Shown: piece by piece, positions 1-7,351 of the stretch | Layout: each line of letters starts with the position of its first letter | How positions within the stretch are numbered: position 1 is the stretch's first letter | NCBI RefSeq assembly: GCF_000719345.1 | Contig: NZ_JOFX01000020.1 | Coordinates: forward strand, 124,001 to 188,000 | From: Streptomyces sp. NRRL F-2664 | Lineage (GTDB): Bacteria; Actinomycetota; Actinomycetes; Streptomycetales; Streptomycetaceae | DNA length: 64,000 bases | Direction: 5' to 3' | The notes under the pieces: model-generated | Database searches by the model: none | The model's input: the letters and a program-made list of their open reading frames with translations, nothing else | Told to the model about the DNA's origin: nothing | Program-made: the position numbers and the translations under genes

Positions 1-473
1 CGCCGGCCGCGCTGGCCCACCGCGGCCTCACGGCGGACGCGGCGCGGGACCTTGCCGGGTGGAAGGGCCGGGTCCGGGCGGCGTGGCCGCGGGTGGGCGT
101 CGAGCACGTGGAGGCGCTGGCCGCGGCTCCCGTCAACGGCACGGCCGAGCTGGGTGCGACCCTCACGCTGAGGGTGCAGGTGTCGCTGGACGCGCTCGCG
201 CCCCAGGACGTGGAGGTGCAGGCGGTCGCGGGCCGGGTGGACCCGCAGGACGTGATCCGGGACGCGCGGACCTTCCCGCTGAAGCCGGCCGCGGGTCCCG
301 ACATGGAGGGCCGCTGGGTCTTCGAGGGGCCGCTCGCCCTCGACCGCACCGGGCCCTTCGGCTACACGGTGCGCATCCTGCCGACGCATCCGCTGCTGGC
401 GACCCCGGCCGAACTGGGCCTGGTCGCGGCTCCGGCGGACTCGGAGAACGGCGGCGGGGTGCTGCTGCGGTAG
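1..473 (+). CDS. glgP: alpha-glucan phosphorylase, C-terminal end (partial)
   Basis: Only the last ~156 residues are in the window; the frame is open from base 3 to the TAG at 471-473. The fragment contains a Trp-Lys-Gly-Arg-Val segment followed by a beta-rich tail with FGYTVRILPTHPLLA and a terminal ELGLV, which I recognise as the end of actinobacterial alpha-glucan phosphorylases of the DUF3417-containing GlgP type. The enzyme releases glucose-1-phosphate from glycogen or maltodextrin in the cytoplasm. It converges on the protease gene, and a strong hairpin lies between them. The catalytic and PLP-binding parts are outside the window, so the call rests on the tail alone. GlgX further along belongs to the same glycogen pathway but is far away and on the other strand. 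Confidence 0.7.
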   Translation, partial: PAALAHRGLTADAARDLAGWKGRVRAAWPRVGVEHVEALAAAPVNGTAELGATLTLRVQVSLDALAPQDVEVQAVAGRVDPQDVIRDARTFPLKPAAGPDMEGRWVFEGPLALDRTGPFGYTVRILPTHPLLATPAELGLVAAPADSENGGGVLLR

Positions 474-608
474 CACCGCCGTGCGCGGGGGCGAGGCGGG
501 CCGTCCGCCCCCGCGCCTCGGCGGTGTCCGCGCGGGGGAACCTCCCCGGTGGAGGACCTCGCCCGCCGGTCCCGGGCGCCGTCGGCCGACCGGGCGGACA
601 TGGGACAG

Positions 609-640
609 GGCCGCCCGGGGAGGTCTTCTCCCGGGCGGCC
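609..640. terminator. bidirectional terminator between glgP and the protease gene
   Basis: A perfect 11-bp stem (GGCCGCCCGGG at 609-619, complement at 630-640) with a 10-nt loop lies between the convergent stops at 473 and 689. There is no long T run, which is usual for Streptomyces terminators. Confidence 0.7.
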
Positions 641-688
641 CCGTGTCTATCTATCGGTGCGGCCGGTGCTCACGCGCCCCCGGAGGGG

Positions 689-2956
689 TCAGAAGGTGAG
701 CTTCCAGCTGTTGATGTAGCCGGTGTCCAGGCTGGCAGCGTCGCGGACGCGAAGCTTCCAGGTGCCGTTGGCCACCTCGGAGGAGGCGTTCACGGTGAAG
801 CTCTGGACGATGTTGTCCGCGCTGCCGCCGGAGCGGTTGCGCAGGTTGTACACGCTGCCGTCGGGGGCGACGAGGTCGACGACCAGGTCACCGACGTAGG
901 TGTGGACGATGTTCACGTCCACCTTCAGCGTGCTCGGGGCGTTGCCCGTGCGGGTCACCGCGATCGGGGACTCGACCGTGGCGTTGTCCGCGATCTGGTA
1001 GTCGTTCGTGTTCTCGAACACGTTCTGCTGACCGGTGCCGACGGTCCAGGTGAAGGACGCCGTGCCGGTCTTGCTCTGCGAGTCGGTCACGGTGACGGTC
1101 ACGTTGGACGTGCCCGCCGTGGTGGCCGTACCGGAGATCAGACCCGTGGAGGAGTTGATCGACAGGCCGGCCGGCAGACCGGTCGCCGCGTAGCTCAGCG
1201 CACCCGGGTTGGTGCTCGTGGCCTGGACCTGCAGGCTCACGGCGGTGTTGACCTGGGTGGTCTGGTTGGCGATCGGGGTGACCGAGACGCCGCTGACGAT
1301 GCGCGGCCCGACGTTGATGGCCGCCCAGGCGTTCGCCGCGTTGTTGTAGGTGGTCGAGCCGGCGCCGTACAGGTCGGCCGCCGCCTGCAGGGTCGCCGTA
1401 CGGGCGGCCGCGTAGTTGGTGTTCGACTTGAACAGACCGGTGGTCAGCGCGCGGAACCAGATCTTGGAGGCGGCGTCGCGGCCGATGGCGGTGACGGGCA
1501 GGCCGTCGGAGGTCGGCGAGTCGTAGCTCACGCCGTTGACGACCTTGGCGCCGGAGCCCTCGGAGGCCAGGTAGTACCAGTGGTTGGCCGGGCCCGAGGA
1601 GTAGTGGACGTCGATCGAGCCGATGCCCGAGTACCAGGCGTCCTTGGACGAGCCGTCCTTGCTCGGCTTGTCCATGTAGCGCAGCGGGGTGCCGTTGCCG
1701 CGGATGTCGATCTTCTCGCCGACCAGGTAGTCGCCGACGTCCTGCGGGTTGTTGGCGTAGAACTCGACCGCGGCCGCCATGATGTCGGAGGTGGCCTCGT
1801 TCAGGCCGCCGGGCTCGCCGCTGTAGGTCATGTTGCCGGTGACCGAGGTCAGGCCGTGGGTCATCTCGTGCGCGGCCACGTCGGTGGAGGTGAGCGGCTT
1901 GGCGTTGCCGTCACCGTCGCCGTACGTCATGCAGAAGCAGGAGTCCTGCCAGAAGGCGTTCACGTAGTTGTTGCCGTAGTGGACCCGGCTGTACGGGGCC
2001 ACGCCGTCGTTGCGCAGGCCGTTGCGGCCGTGCACGTTCTTGAAGTAGTCCCACGTGACGGCGGCGCCGTAGTGCGCGTCGGCGCCGGCCGTCTCCAGGT
2101 TCGACGGCAGGCCGTTGCCCCAGACGTCGTCGGGGCCGGAGAAGAGCGTGCCGGTGCCGGACGAACCGCGGTTGAGGTTGTAGGTCTTGTGGCCGCCGCG
2201 CGCGGCATCGGTCAGGTTCCAGGAGCTGCCCGACTGCGTGGTGCCGAGGGTCACCTGGCCGCTGTACATCGTGTTGCCGGTGCCGGTCTCGACGGCCTGC
2301 CACTCGGTGATCTTCGCGCCGGTCCGGGCGTCGGTCACCACGTGCAGCTCGTTGGGCGTGCCGTCGTGCTGCAGGCCGCCGACGACCGTCTCGAAGGCGA
2401 GCACCGGAGCGCCCTCGGCCGCCCAGATCACCTTGCGGGCGTTCTTGGACGGCTTGGCCTCCTTCGAGCCCTCGGCGTTCGCGGCGGAGACCGCCTGGCT
2501 CTCGGCGGCCGCCGGGGTGACCGAGGCCTCGGTCGTGGCGACCTTGATCTCGTGGTGGGTGGCCTTCGTCACGCTCTTGGTGACGCCGTTCTTGGCATGG
2601 ACCGTCAGGTCGCCGCCGAGGACGGGCAGTCCGTCGTAGGTCCGCTCGTACGTGGTGTGCGTGGTTCCGTCCGCATCCTGGACGACGTCGCGCACGATGA
2701 GCTTCTCGCCACTGCCGAGGCCGAGCGCCTTTGCGGCCTGCGCGGTGGTCGAGTTGGCTTCGGCGAGGAGCGTCGCACGCTCCGATGCGCTGAGTACGCG
2801 GTTGGCCGCGCCCGGATTGGACTGGGCGGCCTTGGGTGCCTGTGACGCGGTGGCGTCGGCGGTGGCGGTGCCGGTCTGTATACCTACGGCGAGCAGGGCT
2901 GCCGCGGCAACGAGCGCGCCCGCCGCGGTGGCACGCCTCTGGGGGGTGGACCTCAA
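689..2956 (-). CDS. secreted M4 (thermolysin-type) zinc metalloprotease with P-domain
   Basis: This 755-residue secreted endopeptidase has a signal peptide (RR then an Ala/Leu-rich core, residues ~7-34) and an N-terminal inhibitory FTP/PepSY-type propeptide to ~residue 220. The M4 catalytic domain carries zinc motif HEMTH (residues 363-367) and the third ligand Glu387 in NEATSD. A putative Ig-like domain follows (~545-640), and the C-terminus is a proprotein-convertase-type P-domain ending in WKLTF. I chose the TTG at 2956 because AAGGAG (2963-2968) sits six bases upstream. A longer reading from a TTG at 2974 would swallow that ribosome site. It is monocistronic and divergent from the polysaccharide locus. 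By family it should mature by autoprocessing outside the cell. Confidence 0.93.
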   Translation of the reverse strand: MRSTPQRRATAAGALVAAAALLAVGIQTGTATADATASQAPKAAQSNPGAANRVLSASERATLLAEANSTTAQAAKALGLGSGEKLIVRDVVQDADGTTHTTYERTYDGLPVLGGDLTVHAKNGVTKSVTKATHHEIKVATTEASVTPAAAESQAVSAANAEGSKEAKPSKNARKVIWAAEGAPVLAFETVVGGLQHDGTPNELHVVTDARTGAKITEWQAVETGTGNTMYSGQVTLGTTQSGSSWNLTDAARGGHKTYNLNRGSSGTGTLFSGPDDVWGNGLPSNLETAGADAHYGAAVTWDYFKNVHGRNGLRNDGVAPYSRVHYGNNYVNAFWQDSCFCMTYGDGDGNAKPLTSTDVAAHEMTHGLTSVTGNMTYSGEPGGLNEATSDIMAAAVEFYANNPQDVGDYLVGEKIDIRGNGTPLRYMDKPSKDGSSKDAWYSGIGSIDVHYSSGPANHWYYLASEGSGAKVVNGVSYDSPTSDGLPVTAIGRDAASKIWFRALTTGLFKSNTNYAAARTATLQAAADLYGAGSTTYNNAANAWAAINVGPRIVSGVSVTPIANQTTQVNTAVSLQVQATSTNPGALSYAATGLPAGLSINSSTGLISGTATTAGTSNVTVTVTDSQSKTGTASFTWTVGTGQQNVFENTNDYQIADNATVESPIAVTRTGNAPSTLKVDVNIVHTYVGDLVVDLVAPDGSVYNLRNRSGGSADNIVQSFTVNASSEVANGTWKLRVRDAASLDTGYINSWKLTF

Positions 2957-3341
2957 CGCAGACTCCTTCTGCAAGGGGGGTTCCGGATGGCTGGGTGGGC
3001 CTCCGGGCAGAGCAGGTGCGGTGCGATGAACGGTCGAAGAGTGCCACCTGGCGCGGCGGATGTCAGGGTCGCGTCAAAAGGTTGGCCGGAAACGGTTCGT
3101 TGTTCGAAGATACGTATCCGGTATCCGGACCATTCACCGTCGTGTGCCGCGCATCGCGTCCAGGATTCGGAACGGCCGCTACCGGTTGCTAACACTTGCG
3201 CAACAAGGGACCGGGTTGACCGAAACGGCATTTGCCGTACGTGTGTTTGTCGTACTGTTTGCCGGTGCGGCAGATGTCCCTTGCCAGGGGAAGCATGGAC
3301 ACTTGCCGACGTCATAGACCATGTGCTTGCCAGGGGGGCCC
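2957..3341. promoter_or_regulatory. divergent promoter region with short direct repeats
   Basis: This 385-bp gap separates the protease gene (-) and the glycosylphosphotransferase gene (+). It is richer in A+T than its surroundings. It holds a tandem GTATCCG repeat (3114-3127), a group of TTTGYCGTAC-like repeats (3231-3240, 3246-3255, weaker at 3258-3267), and an exact 11-bp repeat CTTGCCAGGGG at 3280-3290 and 3326-3336. The second 11-bp copy contains the ribosome-binding G run of the downstream gene. No ORF here looks coding. A regulatory role is inferred. Confidence 0.45.
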
Positions 3342-4817
3342 ATGAGGCATGTCCATTTTCCTGCGCAACGAGTGGCCAGGGCGGCCCATGAGCCCCTGGC
3401 GCCGGTGCGGCGCCTCGGGGACAAGGCCCGTTGGTACCGCCCGGCCGCGATAGCCGCCGACTTCGTCGGCGCCGCCGTCCCCGTGGGGCTCGTCTTCGAC
3501 GCCGCCCAGCAGGTCCGGCCCGTCCACTGCGCCCTGGCGGCCGCCGTGGCGTGGACCGGCATACAGGCGCTGCGCCGCCGGTACGCCACCCGCGCGCTCG
3601 GGGAGTCCCGCGGAGTGCTGCCGGTCCTCCATGACTGGCTGATTCTGATCGGCGTCCTGGCCGTGGCACGCGTGGTGACCGAGGAGGCCACGCCCCGGCT
3701 GTCCGCCCTCGGGGCCCTGCTGCCCGCCCTGCTGATCACGGTCGCCTGCCACAAACTGACCTACCGCCACCTCTCGGCCGCCCGCCGCGAGGCCCAGGCC
3801 GTCAGCCGCGTCCTGGTGATAGGGGAGCCCGACGCCGCCGAGGACGTCATCGCCCACCTCGCCGCCCGCACCGACCACCCGTACGTCGTCGTCGGCGTCG
3901 TCCCCGTCGGCACCGGCCCGCTCGCCAGCGGGGTCCCCGTGCCGGTGCGGCTCGACGCCGACACCCCCGAGGCACCCGGCGTGGACTCCGCGGCCGTCCT
4001 CGGCGCGGTCCTCAGCCACCACGCCGATCTGGTGCTGGTGGCCCCCGGCGTGCGGATGACGGGGGAGCGGCTGCGCCGCATCGCCTGGGCCCTGCACGAC
4101 GCCGGGCTGGAACTGGCCGTCTTCCCCGGACTGGTGGAGGTCTCCGTCAAGCGGCTGGAGACCCTGTCCGCGGGCGGACTGGCCGTGCTGCGCGTCGCGC
4201 CGCCGGTCAGCCGCGGTGTGCAGACGCTGCTCAAGTCGGCCCTCGACCGGGTGGGCGCCGCGGCCGGACTGCTGCTGCTCTCCCCGCTCTTCCTCGGCCT
4301 CGTGCTCGCCATCCGCTTCGGCTCGCGCGGCCCCGCCTTCTACCGCCAGCGGCGCATCGGCCGCGACGGCGTCCCCTTCGTCATGTGGAAGTTCCGCACG
4401 ATGGTCGTGGACGCCGACGCGCGCAAGGCCGAGCTGGCCGGGGTGAACGAGAACGACGGCCTGATGTTCAAGATGCGGCGCGACCCCCGGGTCACCCGGG
4501 TGGGCCGACTGCTGCGCCGCACCTCTCTCGACGAGCTGCCGCAGCTGGTCAACGTGCTCCTCGGCGACATGTCACTGGTCGGCCCGCGGCCGCCGCTGCC
4601 GGAGGAGGTGGCCCAGTACGACGAGGTCGAGCTGCGCCGGCTGACCGTGCGGCCCGGGATGACGGGGCTGTGGCAGATCAGCGGCAGGTCGGACCTGTCG
4701 TGGGACGAGACGATCCAGCTGGACCTGCAGTACGTCGACAACTGGTCCTTCACCAGTGACGTCGACGTGATGGGCCGTACGCTCCGCGCCGTCGTCGACG
4801 GTCGCGGAGCCTACTGA
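3342..4817 (+). CDS. polyprenyl glycosylphosphotransferase (WcaJ/WbaP type)
   Basis: This membrane enzyme should transfer a sugar-1-phosphate from a nucleotide sugar to undecaprenyl phosphate, the first step in building a lipid-linked polysaccharide repeat. The N-terminal half has hydrophobic segments and a nucleotide-binding-like region (VLVIGEPDAAEDVI). One membrane segment (~298-325) precedes the bacterial sugar transferase domain (~303-488), with FYRQRRIGRDG, MWKFRTM, TSLDELPQLVNVLLGDMSLV, GPRPPLP and PGMTGLWQISGRS. Length (491 aa) is normal. I prefer ATG 3342, directly behind AGGGGGG (3332-3338), over the in-frame ATG 3321, which has no ribosome site. It converges with fcl at only 22 bp. 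Sugar specificity cannot be read from the sequence. Confidence 0.9.
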   Translation: MRHVHFPAQRVARAAHEPLAPVRRLGDKARWYRPAAIAADFVGAAVPVGLVFDAAQQVRPVHCALAAAVAWTGIQALRRRYATRALGESRGVLPVLHDWLILIGVLAVARVVTEEATPRLSALGALLPALLITVACHKLTYRHLSAARREAQAVSRVLVIGEPDAAEDVIAHLAARTDHPYVVVGVVPVGTGPLASGVPVPVRLDADTPEAPGVDSAAVLGAVLSHHADLVLVAPGVRMTGERLRRIAWALHDAGLELAVFPGLVEVSVKRLETLSAGGLAVLRVAPPVSRGVQTLLKSALDRVGAAAGLLLLSPLFLGLVLAIRFGSRGPAFYRQRRIGRDGVPFVMWKFRTMVVDADARKAELAGVNENDGLMFKMRRDPRVTRVGRLLRRTSLDELPQLVNVLLGDMSLVGPRPPLPEEVAQYDEVELRRLTVRPGMTGLWQISGRSDLSWDETIQLDLQYVDNWSFTSDVDVMGRTLRAVVDGRGAY

Positions 4818-4839
4818 GGGGCCGAGGCCGCCCGTGCGA

Positions 4840-5784
4840 TCAGCTCTGCTCGCGCCACCACCGGTAGGTGGAGGCGATGCCGTCCCGCAGCGGGATGCCG
4901 GGCTTCCAGCCGAGCGCGGTCAGGCGGCTGACGTCCAGCAGCTTGCGGGGTGTCCCGTCCGGCTTGGAGGTGTCCCAGGCGAGCCGCCCCCGAAAGCCCG
5001 TCACCTCGGCCACCGTCTCGGCCAGTTCGCGGATGGTCAGGTCCTCGCCGCAGCCGATGTTGACCGGCTCGTCGCCGTCGTAGCTGCCCAGCAGCACGGC
5101 ACAGGCCGCGGCCAGGTCGTCCACGTGGAGGAACTCGCGCCGCGGGGTGCCGGAGCCCCACAGGACGACCTCCTCGCGGCCCTCGGCGGCGGCCTCGTGG
5201 AAGCGCCGGACGAGGGCGGGCAGGACGTGCGAGGTCTCCAGGTCGAAGTTGTCACCGGGGCCGTACAGGTTCGTCGGCATGGCCGAGATGTACGAGGCCC
5301 CGTACTGCTTGCGGTACGACTGGACCTGGACGATGCCGGCGATCTTCGCGAGGGCGTAGGCCTCGTTGGTCGGCTCCAGGGGGCCGGTCAGCAGAGCGTC
5401 CTCGTGGATCGGCTGCGGCGCCAGCTTCGGGTAGATGCAGGACGAACCGAGGAACAGCAGCCGGCCCACGCCGGCGCCGTGGGCGCCGGCGATCACGCTG
5501 AGCTGGATCTGCAGGTTCTCCTCCAGGAACTGCACCGGGTACGTGCTGTTGGCCATGATGCCGCCGACCTTGGCGGCGGCCAGCACCACGGCGTCCGGCC
5601 GGACGTCCTTCAGGTACGCCCCGGTCGCGGCGGCATCGCGCAGGTCGAGGTCGGCACGGCCCCGGGTGAGCACCTCGTGGCCGTCGGCGGTGAGCCGGCG
5701 GGCGACCGCGGACCCCACGAGGCCGCGGTGGCCCGCGACGAAGACGCGGGCGTTCGGGGGCAGAAGCGGCAGCGAACTTGTCAT
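4840..5784 (-). CDS. fcl: GDP-L-fucose synthase
   Basis: This 314-residue NADPH-dependent epimerase/reductase of the SDR family converts GDP-4-keto-6-deoxymannose, the product of Gmd, to GDP-L-fucose. The Rossmann motif GHRGLVGSA is at residues 18-26. The SSCIYP segment and the YALAK catalytic Tyr/Lys pair follow, then NLYGPGDNFD and a C-terminal substrate-binding region. The ATG at 5784 gives the usual family length; a much longer in-frame extension upstream is non-coding in character. It is transcribed divergently from gmd across a 308-bp gap, so the two GDP-fucose genes probably share a control region. Strong family match. Confidence 0.93.
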   Translation of the reverse strand: MTSSLPLLPPNARVFVAGHRGLVGSAVARRLTADGHEVLTRGRADLDLRDAAATGAYLKDVRPDAVVLAAAKVGGIMANSTYPVQFLEENLQIQLSVIAGAHGAGVGRLLFLGSSCIYPKLAPQPIHEDALLTGPLEPTNEAYALAKIAGIVQVQSYRKQYGASYISAMPTNLYGPGDNFDLETSHVLPALVRRFHEAAAEGREEVVLWGSGTPRREFLHVDDLAAACAVLLGSYDGDEPVNIGCGEDLTIRELAETVAEVTGFRGRLAWDTSKPDGTPRKLLDVSRLTALGWKPGIPLRDGIASTYRWWREQS

Positions 5785-6092
5785 ACCGCCGATGATGCCA
5801 GTCCGCTCCCGCGGCGGGCCGCAGTGGTCCGCGGCCCGGACCGGACCGCGGTCCCGGCCGACCCGCCGGCCGCGGCTTCGGGCGGCCCCGGAACCGGGGG
5901 CGTACCGGGCGGCGTCCGCAGCACAGAGCCGTGCGCCCCTCACCGGGCGCAGGAAGCCGGCCGTGTACGGTACGCATCCAGCCCCCGCGCCGCGGCCCGA
6001 CCGCTCCGCACGCCGCCCGGGACGGCCCGCTCCGCACCACCCCGAGGCCACGCCTCACCACGACACACAGCAGCTACCAACAAGGGGACCCC
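5785..6092. promoter_or_regulatory. divergent fcl-gmd intergenic region
   Basis: This 308-bp gap should hold promoters for both genes. The only clear structure is a perfect 12-bp palindrome GGACCGCGGTCC at 5843-5854 within a very GC-rich stretch. AAGGGGA (6082-6088) is the gmd ribosome site. No convincing small gene is seen. Confidence 0.4.
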
Positions 6093-7106
6093 ATGGGCAA
6101 GACCGCACTGATCACCGGAGTCACCGGACAGGACGGCTCGTACCTCGCCGAGCTCCTGCTCTCCAAGGGCTACACGGTGCACGGTCTCGTGCGGCGGTCC
6201 TCCAGCTTCAACACGGAGCGGGTCGACCACATCTACCAGGACCCGCAGGCCCCCAACCGGTCCTTCGTCCTGCACCACGCCGACCTCTCCGACGGCGTGG
6301 CGCTCGTGAACCTGCTCCGCGACATACGCCCCGACGAGGTCTACAACCTCGGCGCGCAGTCCCACGTCCGCGTCTCCTTCGACGCCCCGCTCTACACGGG
6401 TGACGTGACCGGCCTCGGCGCGCTGCGGCTGCTGGAGGCCATCCGGGCCAGCGGCGTCGACACCCGCATCTACCAGGCCTCGTCCTCGGAGATGTTCGGG
6501 TCCACACCGCCGCCGCAGAACGAGCAGACCCCGTTCCACCCCCGCAGCCCGTACGGCGCCGCGAAGGTGTTCGCATACTGGACCACGGTGAACTACCGCG
6601 AGGCGTACGACATGTTCGCCGTCAACGGGATCCTGTTCAACCACGAGTCCCCGCGCCGCGGCGAGACCTTCGTGACCCGCAAGATCACGCGCGCGGTCGC
6701 CCGCATCAAGGCCGGTCTGCAGGACCACCTCTACCTCGGCAACCTCGACGCGGTCCGTGACTGGGGCTACGCCCCCGAGTACGTCGACGCCATGTGGCGG
6801 ATGCTCCAGCAGGACGAGCCCACCGACTACGTCGTCGCCACGGGGGTGGCCGCGACCGTCCGCGAGTTCGTCGAGTCCTCCTTCTCGCACGCCGGCCTCG
6901 ACTGGACCGAGCACGTCCGCTACGACGCCAAGTACGAGCGTCCCAGCGAGGTGGACGCCCTCATCGGTGACGCCTCCAAGGCCCAGGAGCTGCTCGGCTG
7001 GAAGCCGTCGGTCCTGGTGACCGAACTGGCCCAGATCATGGTCGACGCGGACATCCGCCAGGTCGAGGACCAACTGGCGGGCGCAACGGTCCGTATCGAT
7101 CGCTGA
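6093..7106 (+). CDS. gmd: GDP-mannose 4,6-dehydratase
   Basis: This 337-residue SDR-family enzyme converts GDP-D-mannose to GDP-4-keto-6-deoxy-D-mannose with bound NADP, the committed step to GDP-L-fucose. The N-terminal coenzyme motif is [10 protein letters not shown], followed by [15 protein letters not shown], the SSSEMFG catalytic loop, YGAAK (Tyr/Lys pair) and [16 protein letters not shown]. All are hallmarks of Gmd. ATG 6093 has AAGGGGA five bases upstream. With Fcl next door the route from GDP-mannose to GDP-L-fucose is complete; GDP-mannose synthesis is not encoded here. By Gmd/Fcl biochemistry, fucose (or a fucose derivative) is a likely component of the polymer from this locus. Confidence 0.95.
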   Translation: MGKTALITGVTGQDGSYLAELLLSKGYTVHGLVRRSSSFNTERVDHIYQDPQAPNRSFVLHHADLSDGVALVNLLRDIRPDEVYNLGAQSHVRVSFDAPLYTGDVTGLGALRLLEAIRASGVDTRIYQASSSEMFGSTPPPQNEQTPFHPRSPYGAAKVFAYWTTVNYREAYDMFAVNGILFNHESPRRGETFVTRKITRAVARIKAGLQDHLYLGNLDAVRDWGYAPEYVDAMWRMLQQDEPTDYVVATGVAATVREFVESSFSHAGLDWTEHVRYDAKYERPSEVDALIGDASKAQELLGWKPSVLVTELAQIMVDADIRQVEDQLAGATVRIDR

Positions 7107-7334
7107 GGCCTTATATTTCCCCTACGATTTGCCGTGTTCCGGTCATGCAGGCGGTTCCGAGCCAGCGCGACCGGGGCAAACGTGCCGTATGTCCCTAGTG
7201 CACCCTCCATGCTGAACCTTTGATTCCAAGTTGGTATGCAACGGGTCAAGGGAGGTGACCAGGCCCCCGCGTGAGCCCTAGTCTGCGCCAGATACATATG
7301 GCTGATCGGATAGTTCCAGCCATCAAACCGGGCG

Positions 7335-7351
7335 ATTGCCCTGGGGGGCTC
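7335..7351 (+). promoter_or_regulatory. leader/ribosome site resembling that of the glycosylphosphotransferase gene
   Basis: The start at 7352 is preceded by ATTGCCCTGGGGGGCTC. The start at 3342 is preceded by CTTGCCAGGGGGGCCC. Both share TTGCC, a six-G run and the same G-run-to-ATG spacing of three bases. Confidence 0.4.

Noticed and set aside
59..2845. A 928-codon open frame on the + strand opposite the M4 protease gene
   Set aside because: It mirrors the protease gene, is low-complexity (Gly/Arg/Val repeats), has no recognisable domain, and is explained by stop-codon scarcity opposite a high-GC gene.
7271..7351. A GTG start at 7271 for the LamG protein
   Set aside because: It would place 27 non-signal-like residues ahead of a normal signal peptide; ATG 7352 has the ribosome site.
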